DNA of 47,940 bases from Psychrobacter piscatorii (GCF_001444505.1 NZ_LNDJ01000056.1:1-47940); one strand, 5' to 3'; shown: positions 8,924 to 17,513, counted from the stretch's first letter. The notes: a model not told the origin generated them from the sequence alone. A program made the numbers and translations.

Positions 8924-10063
8924 CTAGGCTGCCCCAACATTGGCAAACAATGCACGGTCTTGGACGATATCGCCACTGGCCGCCACGCGTTGCTTTTGTG
9001 ATTCAGCAAAATCAAGCATACGTTGTAAGGGTTTTCTAGCGGCGGCGGCAAGCTCAGGCGTCATTAGTACCTCACCGCTGTTATTGGTCAAGCATTGCTC
9101 GATACCTTTTAGGCCATTCATTGCCATCCAAGGACAAAAGGCACAGCTCTTACAGCTCGCGCTTTCACCAGCGGTAGGCGCGGCTAAAAAGCGTTTGTTC
9201 GGTGAGTGTTTTTGCATTTCATGCAATATGCCTAGGTCAGTTGCAACGATAAAGGTGTCAGCATCCATCTCATACGTTGATTGCAACAGTTTACTGGTTG
9301 AGCCAACAACATCAGCAAGTGCCACCACGCTATCGGGCGACTCAGGATGTACCAAGACCTTGGCTTCTGGATGTTCGGCTTTTAATTGCAGCAATTCAGT
9401 GGCTTTAAACTCATTATGCACGAGGCAAGACCCTTGCCAAAGCAGCATATCTGCACCCGTCTCACGAGCGATGTATTTGCCCAAATGACGGTCAGGTCCC
9501 CAAATGATCGGCTCACCTTGCGCATGCAAATGACGGACGATATCGATACCGACCGATGATGTCACAACCCAGTCAGCGCGAGCTTTCACTGCGGCGCTGG
9601 TATTGGCATAAACGACCACGGTACGTTCAGGGTGGGCATCACAAAATGCGGAAAACTCATCAGCAGGACAACCCAAATCGAGCGAACATTCCGCCTCCAA
9701 ATCTGGCATAAGCACGGTTTTTTCCATACTTAAAATCTTTGCTGATTCGCCCATAAATCGTACACCAGCGACAACTAGGGTCTGGGCGCTATGGGCTTGT
9801 CCAAACCGAGCCATTTCGAGTGAATCACCGACACAGCCACCTGTCACAAGTGCTAAGTCTTGAATAAAAGGATCAACGTAGTAATGTGCCACTAGTACGG
9901 CGTTATTATCTTTCAATAATTTTTTGATGTTTTCTTCAACCACGAGTCTTTCAGCACGAGGCAAGTCTGCTGGCATTTTTGCTCTGGCATAGTCGATGTT
10001 CATCTGAGTGGCGATGCGATTGTCGGTACTCATGATGGGTGCGTCGTAAGGATAACTTTTCAT
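8924..10063 (-). CDS. nadA: Quinolinate synthase A
   Basis: NadA condenses iminoaspartate with dihydroxyacetone phosphate to quinolinate using a [4Fe-4S] cluster. The 379-residue protein shows [51 protein letters not shown] and the C-terminal [16 protein letters not shown] with its cluster cysteine; further conserved cysteines are in [10 protein letters not shown] and GSCLVHNEF. The ATG at 10063 has AGAGG 8 bases upstream. It is the first gene of nadA-nadB and its predicted promoter contains a perfect palindrome, the probable operator of the divergent NadQ-like regulator. Confidence 0.95.
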   Translation of the reverse strand: MKSYPYDAPIMSTDNRIATQMNIDYARAKMPADLPRAERLVVEENIKKLLKDNNAVLVAHYYVDPFIQDLALVTGGCVGDSLEMARFGQAHSAQTLVVAGVRFMGESAKILSMEKTVLMPDLEAECSLDLGCPADEFSAFCDAHPERTVVVYANTSAAVKARADWVVTSSVGIDIVRHLHAQGEPIIWGPDRHLGKYIARETGADMLLWQGSCLVHNEFKATELLQLKAEHPEAKVLVHPESPDSVVALADVVGSTSKLLQSTYEMDADTFIVATDLGILHEMQKHSPNKRFLAAPTAGESASCKSCAFCPWMAMNGLKGIEQCLTNNSGEVLMTPELAAAARKPLQRMLDFAESQKQRVAASGDIVQDRALFANVGAA

Positions 10064-10148
10064 AATGGCAACCTCTGTTGGCGCTATAGTGATAAATGGG
10101 TGTGCTAAAACAAGATGTTTGGTTAAATAAAATTAATCCGTTGTTTTA

Positions 10149-10176
10149 ATTATGCTCATTTTGAGCATAAATACAA
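10149..10176 (-). promoter_or_regulatory. Predicted nadA promoter
   Basis: On the minus strand TTGTAT (10176-10171) is followed after 16 bases by CATAAT (10154-10149), a good sigma-70 pair oriented toward nadA, about 85 bases before its ATG. The whole spacer is occupied by the palindrome described next, the classical layout for repression by promoter occlusion. Confidence 0.6.
10150..10170. promoter_or_regulatory. Perfect palindromic operator, probable NadQ/NrtR site
   Basis: TTATGCTCA, three bases (TTT), TGAGCATAA: a perfect 9-3-9 inverted repeat. It lies between the -35 and overlapping the -10 of the predicted nadA promoter, and a near copy lies just downstream of the predicted nadC -10. 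A shared palindrome at two NAD synthesis promoters flanking a Nudix/winged-helix regulator gene strongly suggests the binding site of that regulator. Confidence 0.8.
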
Positions 10177-10431
10177 GTGTTTTTTGTATATCTGTTGATT
10201 AAGTACATTTATTTTCATTACTTGTGAGTTAGCCAAATGGTCTTTATTTTTAGTTTACCTTTATGTAGAAGCTGACGTTTAGCAACTGATTTTGATGTTT
10301 TATGATTACAACGCCAGACTATGATATTTCAAGATTCACGTTATACTGTTTTAGATTTGAGGCGTACCATCACTATCAGCCTTGAGAACCCTTTTATGCC
10401 ATTTTAAAGAGACAGGATAATCCCCAAAACT

Positions 10432-11463
10432 ATGACGTTGTCTTATTCACATGCGCACCAGCAAGGTAGCGGCACAACTGAAGTGGTCGCTGTATTGGTC
10501 GCGATTACCGATCATATCGCTCGTGTCCTAACCGTTGACCAAGGCAAACTGTTGCCAAATGGGCCGCTTATGCCATTACATCGCTCGCTACAGGCAGGCG
10601 TGCGTCAATGGGTAGAAGAGCAGACGCAGCAGCCGCTCGGATATTTGGAGCAGCTATATACCTTTGTTGATACCAACAGACGTAACGTTGATGGTCATGC
10701 ATTGGTGTACGTCAGCTACCTTGGTTTGGTACAAGAAACTCAAATGCAGGCATTGCAAAGCCAAGCGCTATGGCGAAATTGGTATGATTATTTCCCATGG
10801 GAGAACCATCTAGATGGTATGCCTAGTATCATTATGGACTTTATCATCCCTATGCTATTGGAGTGGGCGAGTAGCGCTGAAGACTCAGTTGCCCGGCAGC
10901 GCAGGCGTCAACGTATTGGTTTGTGCTGGGGACTTAGCGAAGGGTTTTTGGCAGATAGCGAGTTCATAAAAACTGAACCAGTTGGCGATAAGGCTGATGA
11001 AAGCAGAGAATGGATCGCAGAGCATGTATTGCTACGCTACGAGATGCTTTATGAGGCAGGACTGGTACCAGAAGCGCCCAATTATCCGCCCAATTACCAA
11101 ACGGTTGAGCTGCCAAGCGACTGGTCTCAGCGTATCGGCATACCGATGTATTACGATCATCGCCGCGTGATTGCCACCGCTATCTCCAGACTACGCGCCA
11201 AGATTGAGTATCGACCGCTTATCTTTGGGTTGATGCCAGATGTGTTTACTTTATCCCAATTGCAGCAAAGTGTTGAGGCCTTATCAGGCATACGCTTGCA
11301 CAAACAAAACTTTCGCCGTTTGCTGGAATCTCAGAATCTTGTGATGGAGACAGGAGAGAGTAGTAGTGCTCAGCGTGGTCGCCCCGCCAAACTCTATCGT
11401 TTTCGCCATGATATCGAGCTACAAAGCTTATTGATGGACAGCAAACTTCCTAAGCGTAAATAA
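10432..11463 (+). CDS. nadQ: NadQ/NrtR-like transcriptional regulator of NAD synthesis
   Basis: A 343-residue protein resembling the NadQ/NrtR group: an N-terminal degenerate Nudix-like domain (VVAVLVAITDHIARVLTV, then LHRSLQAGVRQWVEEQT, GYLEQLYTFVD, VSYLGLV) and a C-terminal winged helix (FTLSQLQQSVEALSGI, LHKQNFRRLLESQNLV, RGRPAKLYRFRHD). No catalytic Nudix box (GX5EX7REUXEEXGU) is present, as expected for a sensor rather than a hydrolase. Members repress NAD genes and respond to NAD-related ligands. It lies between divergent nadA-nadB and downstream nadC, both of which carry the same palindrome. NadQ was described mainly in Alphaproteobacteria as far as I recall; NrtR is the alternative name. 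The start codon has only a distant ribosome site. Confidence 0.8.
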   Translation: MTLSYSHAHQQGSGTTEVVAVLVAITDHIARVLTVDQGKLLPNGPLMPLHRSLQAGVRQWVEEQTQQPLGYLEQLYTFVDTNRRNVDGHALVYVSYLGLVQETQMQALQSQALWRNWYDYFPWENHLDGMPSIIMDFIIPMLLEWASSAEDSVARQRRRQRIGLCWGLSEGFLADSEFIKTEPVGDKADESREWIAEHVLLRYEMLYEAGLVPEAPNYPPNYQTVELPSDWSQRIGIPMYYDHRRVIATAISRLRAKIEYRPLIFGLMPDVFTLSQLQQSVEALSGIRLHKQNFRRLLESQNLVMETGESSSAQRGRPAKLYRFRHDIELQSLLMDSKLPKRK

Positions 11464-11538
11464 TTGCTACTAACAAATACAGCTAGGTCAATTTCATATA
11501 GAAATCGACTTGCTCAATAAAAACTTTTTCACCTTCCC

Positions 11539-11567
11539 TTGCAGGAGTGTTAACTTTACGCTATATT
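11539..11567 (+). promoter_or_regulatory. Predicted nadC promoter
   Basis: TTGCAG (11539-11544), 17 bases, TATATT (11562-11567), about 67 bases before the nadC ATG. The operator copy begins at the last base of the -10 and covers the expected transcription start. Confidence 0.55.
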
Positions 11568-11587
11568 TATGCTCATTTTGAGTTTAA
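11567..11587. promoter_or_regulatory. Second operator copy upstream of nadC
   Basis: TTATGCTCA, TTT, TGAGTTTAA: the left arm and spacer are identical to the nadA operator, and the right arm differs at two of nine bases. Its position across the expected transcription start of nadC fits repression. The weaker symmetry predicts lower affinity than at nadA. Confidence 0.72.
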
Positions 11588-11633
11588 ATATTTAGACGTT
11601 TTTATTCATATTACGCCTACATGAGGGTCAAAC

Positions 11634-12494
11634 ATGACAATTGAAAAAGAGCCAGCATTGGATGACGTATTGCTTAAACCCTTGGTAGAATATGCGCTAG
11701 CGGAAGATTTGGGCAGGCGTGGTGATGTCACCTCGCAAGCCACTATCCCAGCAGATATGCAAGCCCAGCTACAAATCAAGGCGCGACAATCAGGTGTGAT
11801 ATGCGGTATGGATTTGGCGCGGTTGTCTTTTGCCTTAGTTGATGCAAGCATTGAGTTTGGGGCTCAAGTGCAGGATGGCGAAGCAGTCGCCGCTGGTACC
11901 GTATTGGCTACTGTAAAAGGTAATGCACGCCATCTGCTAACAGCAGAACGTACAGCATTAAACTTCATGACGCATCTTAGCGGTATTGCGACTGCGACCC
12001 GCCAGATCGTCGATAGCGTGGCGCAATATCCAGCGCAGATTACTTGTACGCGTAAAACCATCCCAGGTCTGCGTATTGTACAAAAATACGCGGTACGCTG
12101 CGGTGGCGGTCGCAATCATCGTTTGGGACTGGATGATGCGATTTTAATCAAAGACAATCATATCGCCATTGCTGGTGACATAAAGACGGCTATCGAGCAA
12201 GCACAACATTTTGCTGGGCATCTGATTCCTATTGAGGTTGAAGTAGATACGCTAGAGCAATTAGAGCAGGCGCTAGAGGCGGGTGTGAGTTTGGTATTGC
12301 TAGACAATATGTCGCCAGAAACGCTATCGCAAGCGGTGGCTATGTGTAAAGGTCGCGCAAAGACTGAAGCATCCGGTGGTATTACGCCTGAAACGGTACG
12401 AGCCGCCGCCAGTACAGGGGTTGATTTTATCGCGATGGGCTACCTAACGCACAGTACTACCGCTTTGGATATTGGCTTAGATTTTAGTGCATAG
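11634..12494 (+). CDS. nadC: Nicotinate-nucleotide pyrophosphorylase (quinolinate phosphoribosyltransferase)
   Basis: NadC converts quinolinate and PRPP to nicotinate mononucleotide, joining de novo synthesis to the NAD pathway. The 286-residue length is normal for the family. Motifs: LAEDLGRRGDVTS near residue 22; TAERTALNFMTHLSGIAT; TRKTIPGLRIVQKYAV with the catalytic-site basic residues; CGGGRNHRLGLDDAILIKDNH; IEVEVDTLEQLEQAL; LLDNMSPETL; EASGGITPETV. GAGG lies 7 bases before the ATG. It completes nadA-nadB-nadC and has its own predicted promoter with an operator copy. Confidence 0.96.
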   Translation: MTIEKEPALDDVLLKPLVEYALAEDLGRRGDVTSQATIPADMQAQLQIKARQSGVICGMDLARLSFALVDASIEFGAQVQDGEAVAAGTVLATVKGNARHLLTAERTALNFMTHLSGIATATRQIVDSVAQYPAQITCTRKTIPGLRIVQKYAVRCGGGRNHRLGLDDAILIKDNHIAIAGDIKTAIEQAQHFAGHLIPIEVEVDTLEQLEQALEAGVSLVLLDNMSPETLSQAVAMCKGRAKTEASGGITPETVRAAASTGVDFIAMGYLTHSTTALDIGLDFSA

Positions 12495-12642
12495 GCCATC
12501 AATTATTTCAGCTTAACCTGAGTCATAGCTTTTATATTCGCTGGATTTCTCGCCAAGATGACATAGAAGGGTAACCGAGCAAAGTTAATGATTTAACTCG
12601 CTTATCTGCCTATGTTACAATGCTATTATGAATTGCCTATTG

Positions 12643-12680
12643 GGTCATCGTCGCACTCGCACGATGGCCTTATCTTTTTG
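12643..12680 (+). terminator. Possible terminator or leader hairpin between nadC and marC
   Basis: GGTCATCGT pairs with ACGATGGCC (one G-U pair) around the 9-base loop CGCACTCGC, followed by TTATCTTTTT. The T-run is interrupted, so it is a weak terminator candidate for nadC or a structure in the leader of the next gene, which begins 45 bases beyond the stem. Confidence 0.4.
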
Positions 12681-12713
12681 CACCAGTGGTATCAATAGAC
12701 AAGCGAGCGCTCA

Positions 12714-13355
12714 GTGAATACTGAAATTATCAAGATAATCCTAGCCTTTATGGTATTGATCAATCCATTTAGCGCATTGACGTTGTTCTTGGATTTGACT
12801 CGCGGCTATTCGATGAACAATCGACGCAAAGTTGCGCGTGTTGCTTGTCTGACCATTTTTATCACCATCAGTTTTTTTACGGTGGCGGGTGAGACCTTAC
12901 TAAAAGCACTAGGTATTTCTATTGGCTCGTTTCAGCTGGCTGGTGGTATATTGGTGTTCTTGATTTCACTAAATATGATGAACGGTGAAGGCAACCCTGT
13001 TAAGCCTGATCAAGAGAACTTCGATGTCGACCACGTGCAAGATGCACTGCCGACGATGGCCTCAGCAGTGGTCCCCATTGCGATACCGATGATGATTGGA
13101 CCAGGTGGTATTTCTACCGTTATTATTTATTCATCGCAAGTCTCAGGCATTTTGCAGGTATCTGCCATCATCATTGCTGGTCTCTTCATTAGTCTATTTT
13201 GCTACCTGGCATTGATGGCTGCTGGTCGTATCAGCCGCTTGCTCGGTGATACTGGTCTGAATATTATGAGCCGGATCATGGGTATGCTATTGGCTGCGGT
13301 CTCGATTGAGATTATCGTTAGCGGTCTGCGCACACTGTTTCCTGCTTTAATCTAA
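12714..13355 (+). CDS. MarC-family integral membrane protein
   Basis: A 213-residue protein with about six hydrophobic segments: the MarC (UPF0056) family. Signature stretches are LAFMVLINPFSALTLFLDL near the N-terminus, GGILVFLISLNMM in the middle, and VVPIAIPMMIGPGGISTVI, a conserved family motif. Despite its name, MarC has no proven role in drug resistance, and its transport substrate is unknown. The start is GTG at 12714 with no strong ribosome site; no ATG nearby gives a better fit. Convergent with the exporter gene that follows. Confidence 0.85.
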   Translation: MNTEIIKIILAFMVLINPFSALTLFLDLTRGYSMNNRRKVARVACLTIFITISFFTVAGETLLKALGISIGSFQLAGGILVFLISLNMMNGEGNPVKPDQENFDVDHVQDALPTMASAVVPIAIPMMIGPGGISTVIIYSSQVSGILQVSAIIIAGLFISLFCYLALMAAGRISRLLGDTGLNIMSRIMGMLLAAVSIEIIVSGLRTLFPALI

Positions 13356-13430
13356 GCTATTTATTCTGTGTCTAATATTGAGCACTTAAAATCCTCTTAA
13401 TTTATCTAGATTTAATGCCTAATGTTGTAT

Positions 13431-14033
13431 TTAGCTTTGGTATAAATGCCAAGCCAGATATAACATCAGCAGTCCTACCAACGCATCCAGTATGTTCCAC
13501 GCTTTTGGCTTTTCAAATAACGGCCTCAGTAAGCGTGCGCCATAACCGAGCGCAAAAAAGAAAAAGAATGAGGCGCTAATTGCCCCAACGGCAAAGGTAA
13601 GTTTGCTAGCCGCGCCAGTTGAAACCATCCCAACGAGTACCAATGTATCTAAGTAGACGTGCGGGTTTAGCCACGTAAAGCCAAAGCAGAGCAGCAGCGC
13701 TTTTTTTAAGCTGGTCACTACTTGTCCCTCGACCGTCAGCGCATGAGATACGCGCACACTGGCATACAAACTCTGTAAGCCATAACCCAACAAAAATAAA
13801 ACCCCTGCTATTTTTGCAATATCGATCACATGCGGATAGCGTGCGGTGACCGCACCAAATCCACCAACGCCTGCTGATATCAACAGCGCGTCGCTCACCG
13901 CGCAAAACAGGCAAACAAAAAATATGTGCTCACGTTTGAGACCTTGTTTAAGTACAAAGGCATTTTGTGAGCCGATGGCGATGATGAGTGATAATCCAAG
14001 CAGGAAACCAGAAATATAATCGGGAGCATTCAT
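13431..14033 (-). CDS. argO: LysE/ArgO-family amino acid exporter
   Basis: A 200-residue inner-membrane exporter of the LysE superfamily, ArgO type (arginine, possibly lysine). The N-terminus reads GFLLGLSLIIAIGSQNAFVL, the diagnostic GxQN(A/S) segment, followed by LKREHIFFVCLFCAVSDALL and FGFTWLNPHVYLDTLVLVG with the conserved NPxxYLD. Five to six hydrophobic segments and normal family length. It reads toward marC and away from the next gene. Together with LysO at 5827 the window encodes two basic amino acid exporters. The ribosome site at its ATG is weak. Confidence 0.85.
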   Translation of the reverse strand: MNAPDYISGFLLGLSLIIAIGSQNAFVLKQGLKREHIFFVCLFCAVSDALLISAGVGGFGAVTARYPHVIDIAKIAGVLFLLGYGLQSLYASVRVSHALTVEGQVVTSLKKALLLCFGFTWLNPHVYLDTLVLVGMVSTGAASKLTFAVGAISASFFFFFALGYGARLLRPLFEKPKAWNILDALVGLLMLYLAWHLYQS

Positions 14034-14191
14034 AACAAGGCGCTTAGCATTTAGGAAGTGAGCGTAGAGAGTAGGAATGTTGACACTTTGCGTACTGGCA
14101 GGTCAGCGAAAACCTGTTAAGATACGCTATTGAATGAACGTATGCAATACGAGCACAATGTGTGTGTACTGGACGAGGGGCAGAGCAAGTC

Positions 14192-14959
14192 ATGGTAGTC
14201 AGTTTGACAAGAATGCTAAAGTCATTTGGGCAAGCTCAAGATGACCTACCAACGTTAGCTGCCAACAATGCGCAGGAGATGGGTGTTAATCGTAATTTAA
14301 ATGACAATAGTGATAATGTCGATATCCATCATAATAATGACGGCACTCAATCAAATCACGAGCGTGCTGCATTAACGCCACCTGAGCGGGTAGACCGTAT
14401 ACGTGATGCATTGGCGCAAGTGAACGATATTCACTCATCAACCCCGCTGACTGATCGCTATTTGTCCAATCGTGCGCACATGCGCCCGACCAATAGACCA
14501 CCTTTTGATCCAGATACCTTGTGGTATCTCAAACATGGACGTTGTCCGATTATGACTGAGCTTGTTGATGTGGTCGATGAGGCCACCCTAAACGCTATGC
14601 CCATCGAAGCCGTTGCGATATTAGATCGTATCAATGGTAAGCTAAAACGCTATCGTGAGTGGAGTAGTGAGCTAAACGAGCAACAGCAGCAACATAATGA
14701 GCGACAGTTTGTCATTGATAAGCTGGTGTCCGAGAGCATCCCTGAAGCGCTACATCATTATGAGCAGCTACAGCGCTTTAGTCCGCATCGCACCAAAAAC
14801 AATATGGTACAGGGTAAAATGACGGCAGGTGATATGTTGACCGATTTGTTTTTAGAAGTTGATTATGAGCTTGATGAGCTATTGGATGAGCTGCATCAAA
14901 CCGTTCTAAATCGTCTTGCCTCAACCCATCGTTACGTCAAGAGCCGCACGCAAAGCTAG
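14192..14959 (+). CDS. Uncharacterised protein, paralogue 1 of 3
   Basis: A 255-residue protein I do not recognise. The N-terminal 80 residues are polar and Asn/Asp-rich, with no signal peptide or membrane segment. The C-terminal two thirds are predicted helical: AVAILDRINGKLKRYREW, then FVIDKLVSESIPEALHHYEQL, then LFLEVDYELDELLDELHQ and LASTHRYVKSR. The same order of motifs recurs in the two following genes, so the three appear to be diverged paralogues. The frame is open from 14162 (GTG), but I prefer the ATG at 14192, with GAGGGG 11 bases upstream. A terminator follows directly, so this copy is its own transcription unit. Cytoplasmic location is inferred from the lack of a membrane anchor. 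Confidence 0.7.
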   Translation: MVVSLTRMLKSFGQAQDDLPTLAANNAQEMGVNRNLNDNSDNVDIHHNNDGTQSNHERAALTPPERVDRIRDALAQVNDIHSSTPLTDRYLSNRAHMRPTNRPPFDPDTLWYLKHGRCPIMTELVDVVDEATLNAMPIEAVAILDRINGKLKRYREWSSELNEQQQQHNERQFVIDKLVSESIPEALHHYEQLQRFSPHRTKNNMVQGKMTAGDMLTDLFLEVDYELDELLDELHQTVLNRLASTHRYVKSRTQS

Positions 14960-15016
14960 CGTATTTTATAAAATAAAAGATTATCCAAAAACAGTGCAGA
15001 CTCAATGTATAACAAT

Positions 15017-15045
15017 ATAAGGCTTTAACAGAGCCTTATTTTTTT
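15017..15045 (+). terminator. Intrinsic terminator after paralogue 1
   Basis: ATAAGGCT pairs perfectly with AGCCTTAT around a 7-base loop and runs into seven T residues, 58 bases past the stop codon. Confidence 0.85.
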
Positions 15046-15165
15046 GTTTAATAAAAGCAGTGCTAAGCAATAAAGTTGATGACACTAAAACCGCCTAGCT
15101 TAAAATACTGATTAAAATAACAAGAAATTTGCCAAACTATTCTGTCAAATAATAAGGAAAACCCG

Positions 15166-15834
15166 ATGACCCAAGTGACTGCTATGTTAGTGATGTTTGT
15201 ATTATACGGAGTACTGCCGGCCGCTGGGTTATATCTGGGGTATCGTGGTATTAAGAAAGTTACCGCGCCCAAAATGCTGGAATATACTGCCATGCCGCAA
15301 CTGGGCTATATACCAGAGAAAAGCCTACCTGTTGAAGTCAAAACAGCACTTGAGCAAATCAATCGAAAAGGCAAAAAACTCCGCTTGATTTATGGTGATA
15401 CCAATAATGACGGTAAAATTGATGATAAAGACACCATCAATGAAACTTATATTATGATCCAAAATCTGATGGACCGACACATCCCGCAAGCAGTAGCCGA
15501 TTATCGCCGCTTATATGACTTAGATGTGACAGATGGGGCGCGTGCCGATACCACCAAAATTAAGCATTCAGATGTCACTGGTAAACAAGCATTGTTAGAA
15601 GTGCTTAAGACGATCAATACCCAGTTTGACGATTTACTCAATGCCTCATACCATCAAGATGGGCAAAAGCTGCTCGCGACCAATCGCTATCTGCAAATGC
15701 GTTTTGATCAACCAAATATGGATTCAACAATGCAGCCGCTGAGTAATCTCAGTAAGGAAACAGAGGCTATTGAGTCACCTACTTTGAGTAGCACGGATGT
15801 GAAAAATCCAGTAGCAGAAGATATTAAACGCTAA
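15166..15834 (+). CDS. Uncharacterised membrane-anchored protein with EF-hand-like loop, paralogue 2 of 3
   Basis: A 222-residue protein of unknown function. Residues 1-27 form one hydrophobic segment (VTAMLVMFVLYGVLPAAGLY), probably an N-terminal inner-membrane anchor. It shares with its neighbours a helix of the type ALEQINRKGKKLRLIYGD, a segment MIQNLMDRHIPQAVADYRRL, and a C-terminal helix pair LKTINTQFDDLLNA and LLATNRYLQMRF. Unlike the others it carries DTNNDGKIDDKD just after the first helix, a good match to a dockerin/EF-hand calcium loop. AAGGA lies 8 bases before the ATG. Sixty bases separate it from the third paralogue, so the two are probably co-transcribed. Confidence 0.75.
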   Translation: MTQVTAMLVMFVLYGVLPAAGLYLGYRGIKKVTAPKMLEYTAMPQLGYIPEKSLPVEVKTALEQINRKGKKLRLIYGDTNNDGKIDDKDTINETYIMIQNLMDRHIPQAVADYRRLYDLDVTDGARADTTKIKHSDVTGKQALLEVLKTINTQFDDLLNASYHQDGQKLLATNRYLQMRFDQPNMDSTMQPLSNLSKETEAIESPTLSSTDVKNPVAEDIKR

Positions 15835-15894
15835 ATGCTAAGTGCCAACGATAAGTAGTCATACACAGAATTAAGCGATAAGTAGCGAGCAGTT

Positions 15895-16446
15895 ATGAGT
15901 ATATTAATAGGCATCGGTATTGTAACGACCGTCACGACTTTTTATCTAGGTAGAAAAGGCTGGCATGCATTGCACAAAGCGGTCGGTATTACTCCAGGTG
16001 TGCTTATATATCAAGATGATCATGCGCCATTGTCACTGGTTATGTTAAGTTGGGAACAGCTTAACTTGAATAAAAAGCACTTAAAAAGCTTGTCAGATCA
16101 ACAGCTACGGCAATTAAAGCGTATCGATAACAAAGTGAGTAGCTATCAAGCTTATCAGGCAGCATTACAAGCTCAACATAAAACGCCTGCTATCACAGAA
16201 GCGCAGTTTGTTTTGAACAAAATGCTGCAAACTCGGTTACCCGAAATGCTAGCCACTCACTATCAATTAACAAATATGCATGTCACTAATGAGAATAGTG
16301 AAAAGAGGTTAGAGGCTAGTGCGTTATTGCAAAGTGTTTTAGATAGTATCGAACAGCGTTTGGATAGACTACTGGCACAAATGAACGAGGAGCAGCTAAA
16401 AGAGCTGCGAGTCATGACGCATTATATTAATAGCCACGACAGCTGA
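15895..16446 (+). CDS. Uncharacterised membrane-anchored protein, paralogue 3 of 3
   Basis: A 183-residue protein of unknown function and the shortest of the three neighbours. Residues 1-19 form a hydrophobic N-terminal segment (SILIGIGIVTTVTTFYLG). The shared plan follows: QLRQLKRIDNKVSSYQAY, then FVLNKMLQTRLPEMLATHYQL, then LLQSVLDSIEQRLDRLLAQ and RVMTHYINS. It lacks the calcium loop of paralogue 2. The ribosome site is weak. The bidirectional terminator at 16491-16538 ends the unit, facing rluB. Confidence 0.72.
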   Translation: MSILIGIGIVTTVTTFYLGRKGWHALHKAVGITPGVLIYQDDHAPLSLVMLSWEQLNLNKKHLKSLSDQQLRQLKRIDNKVSSYQAYQAALQAQHKTPAITEAQFVLNKMLQTRLPEMLATHYQLTNMHVTNENSEKRLEASALLQSVLDSIEQRLDRLLAQMNEEQLKELRVMTHYINSHDS

Positions 16447-16490
16447 GCCGTTATTTTTATACTGAGTAACTGTGAGGCCTGTAAAAAAGA

Positions 16491-16538
16491 CATAAAAAAA
16501 GCGGTCAATGATGCATAGTCATTGACCGCTTTTTTATG
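16491..16538. terminator. Bidirectional intrinsic terminator
   Basis: GCGGTCAATGA (16501-16511) pairs perfectly with TCATTGACCGC (16519-16529) around a 7-base loop, flanked by an A-run on the left and a T-run on the right. It serves both the paralogue gene (plus) and rluB (minus). Confidence 0.93.
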
Positions 16539-16586
16539 TTTATTCTAAATCTATCAAAAACTTAGAATAATGTTAAATAAACTGAA

Positions 16587-17513
16587 TTAGCGCTTATCAT
16601 TGCGGTCACGACTATTACGCGTGCCGCGGCTGGCAGGGCTAGCACTGCTTTTAGGCTTCGCGCTGCTGTTGCGATTGTCATTACGAGTGTCCGTGCGACG
16701 CGCTTTAAGCGGCTTGTTTCTGATACGCTCTTGCTTTTCTTTAGCCGCACCATGTAGACCTGTGCCATAACGTGGACGTAAGCTCACCAAATCGGTCAAT
16801 GTATTGATCTCTTTTTTATCGAGCTCTAAGAAACGACCTGTACGTAACTCTTTTGGCAAGGCAATCGTACCGTAACGTGTACGCAATAGGCGGCTAACTT
16901 TCAGACCTTGTGACTCAAACAAGCGGCGTACTTCACGGTTACGACCTTCTTTGAGTTGGACGTGATACCATTTATTAACGCCTTCACCGCCGCCTTCTTT
17001 GATGTCGTCAAACTGCGCCATGCCGTCTTCTAACATGACACCAGCAGTCAAGGTGCGGGCGATATCAGGAGTGACTTCACCCAACACACGAACGGCATAT
17101 TCACGCGTCACTTCGCTAGAGGGATGCATCAGGCGATGCGCCATCTCACCATCATTGGTAAATAATAGTAAGCCAGTTGAATTGATATCCAAACGTCCCA
17201 CCATGACCCAACGATCATGAGTGAGCTTTGGCAAGCGCTCAAATACAGTCGGACGACCTTCTGGATCCTTGGCTGAGCAGACTTCGCCTTCTGGCTTGTA
17301 ATAAGCGATCACTCGGCGACGCTTCTCATTTTCGGCGGTATATTTGACCTGACGACCATCCACACGAATCTCATCGCCTGGTGTGACACGGTCACCAATC
17401 GTTGCTGGACCGTTATTAACAGATACGCGACCTGCTTTAATCACTTCTTCCATTTGACGGCGTGAGCCAAGGCCCATACGGGCGAGCGCTTTTTGTAATT
17501 TTTCATCTTTCAT
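16587..17513 (-). CDS. rluB: 23S rRNA pseudouridine synthase, RluB type
   Basis: A 308-residue RsuA-family pseudouridine synthase; RluB modifies U2605 of 23S rRNA in E. coli. An S4 RNA-binding domain occupies residues 1-58 (QKALARMGLGSRRQMEEVI). The catalytic motif GRLDINSTGLLLFTNDG places the nucleophile at Asp109. TREYAVRVLGEVTP, KEGRNREVRRLFESQGL and RLLRTRYGTIALP follow as in RluB. The last 50 residues or so are a low-complexity tail rich in Arg, Lys, Ser and Asn, common in RluB and likely RNA-contacting. It ends at a strong bidirectional terminator and marks the left border of the capsule locus. Confidence 0.92.
   Translation of the reverse strand: MKDEKLQKALARMGLGSRRQMEEVIKAGRVSVNNGPATIGDRVTPGDEIRVDGRQVKYTAENEKRRRVIAYYKPEGEVCSAKDPEGRPTVFERLPKLTHDRWVMVGRLDINSTGLLLFTNDGEMAHRLMHPSSEVTREYAVRVLGEVTPDIARTLTAGVMLEDGMAQFDDIKEGGGEGVNKWYHVQLKEGRNREVRRLFESQGLKVSRLLRTRYGTIALPKELRTGRFLELDKKEINTLTDLVSLRPRYGTGLHGAAKEKQERIRNKPLKARRTDTRNDNRNSSAKPKSSASPASRGTRNSRDRNDKR

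Larger units (their letters stand above)
10064..10431. other. Divergent nadA / nadQ-like control region
   Basis: About 370 bases between two divergent genes. The nadA half holds a predicted promoter and the operator palindrome, listed separately. On the nadQ side I see only AT-rich DNA and a poorly spaced AGGA (about 14 bases from the ATG), suggesting weak translation of the regulator. A single operator could control both directions, but its distance from the regulator start makes autoregulation uncertain. Confidence 0.6.

Noticed and set aside
8842..9051. Upstream extension of nadB by 70 codons
   Set aside because: It overlaps the end of nadA, has no family similarity, and a good ribosome site precedes the internal ATG at 8841.
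8940..9488. 182-codon open frame antisense to nadA
   Set aside because: It mirrors the codon pattern of nadA on the other strand and has no domain or ribosome site.
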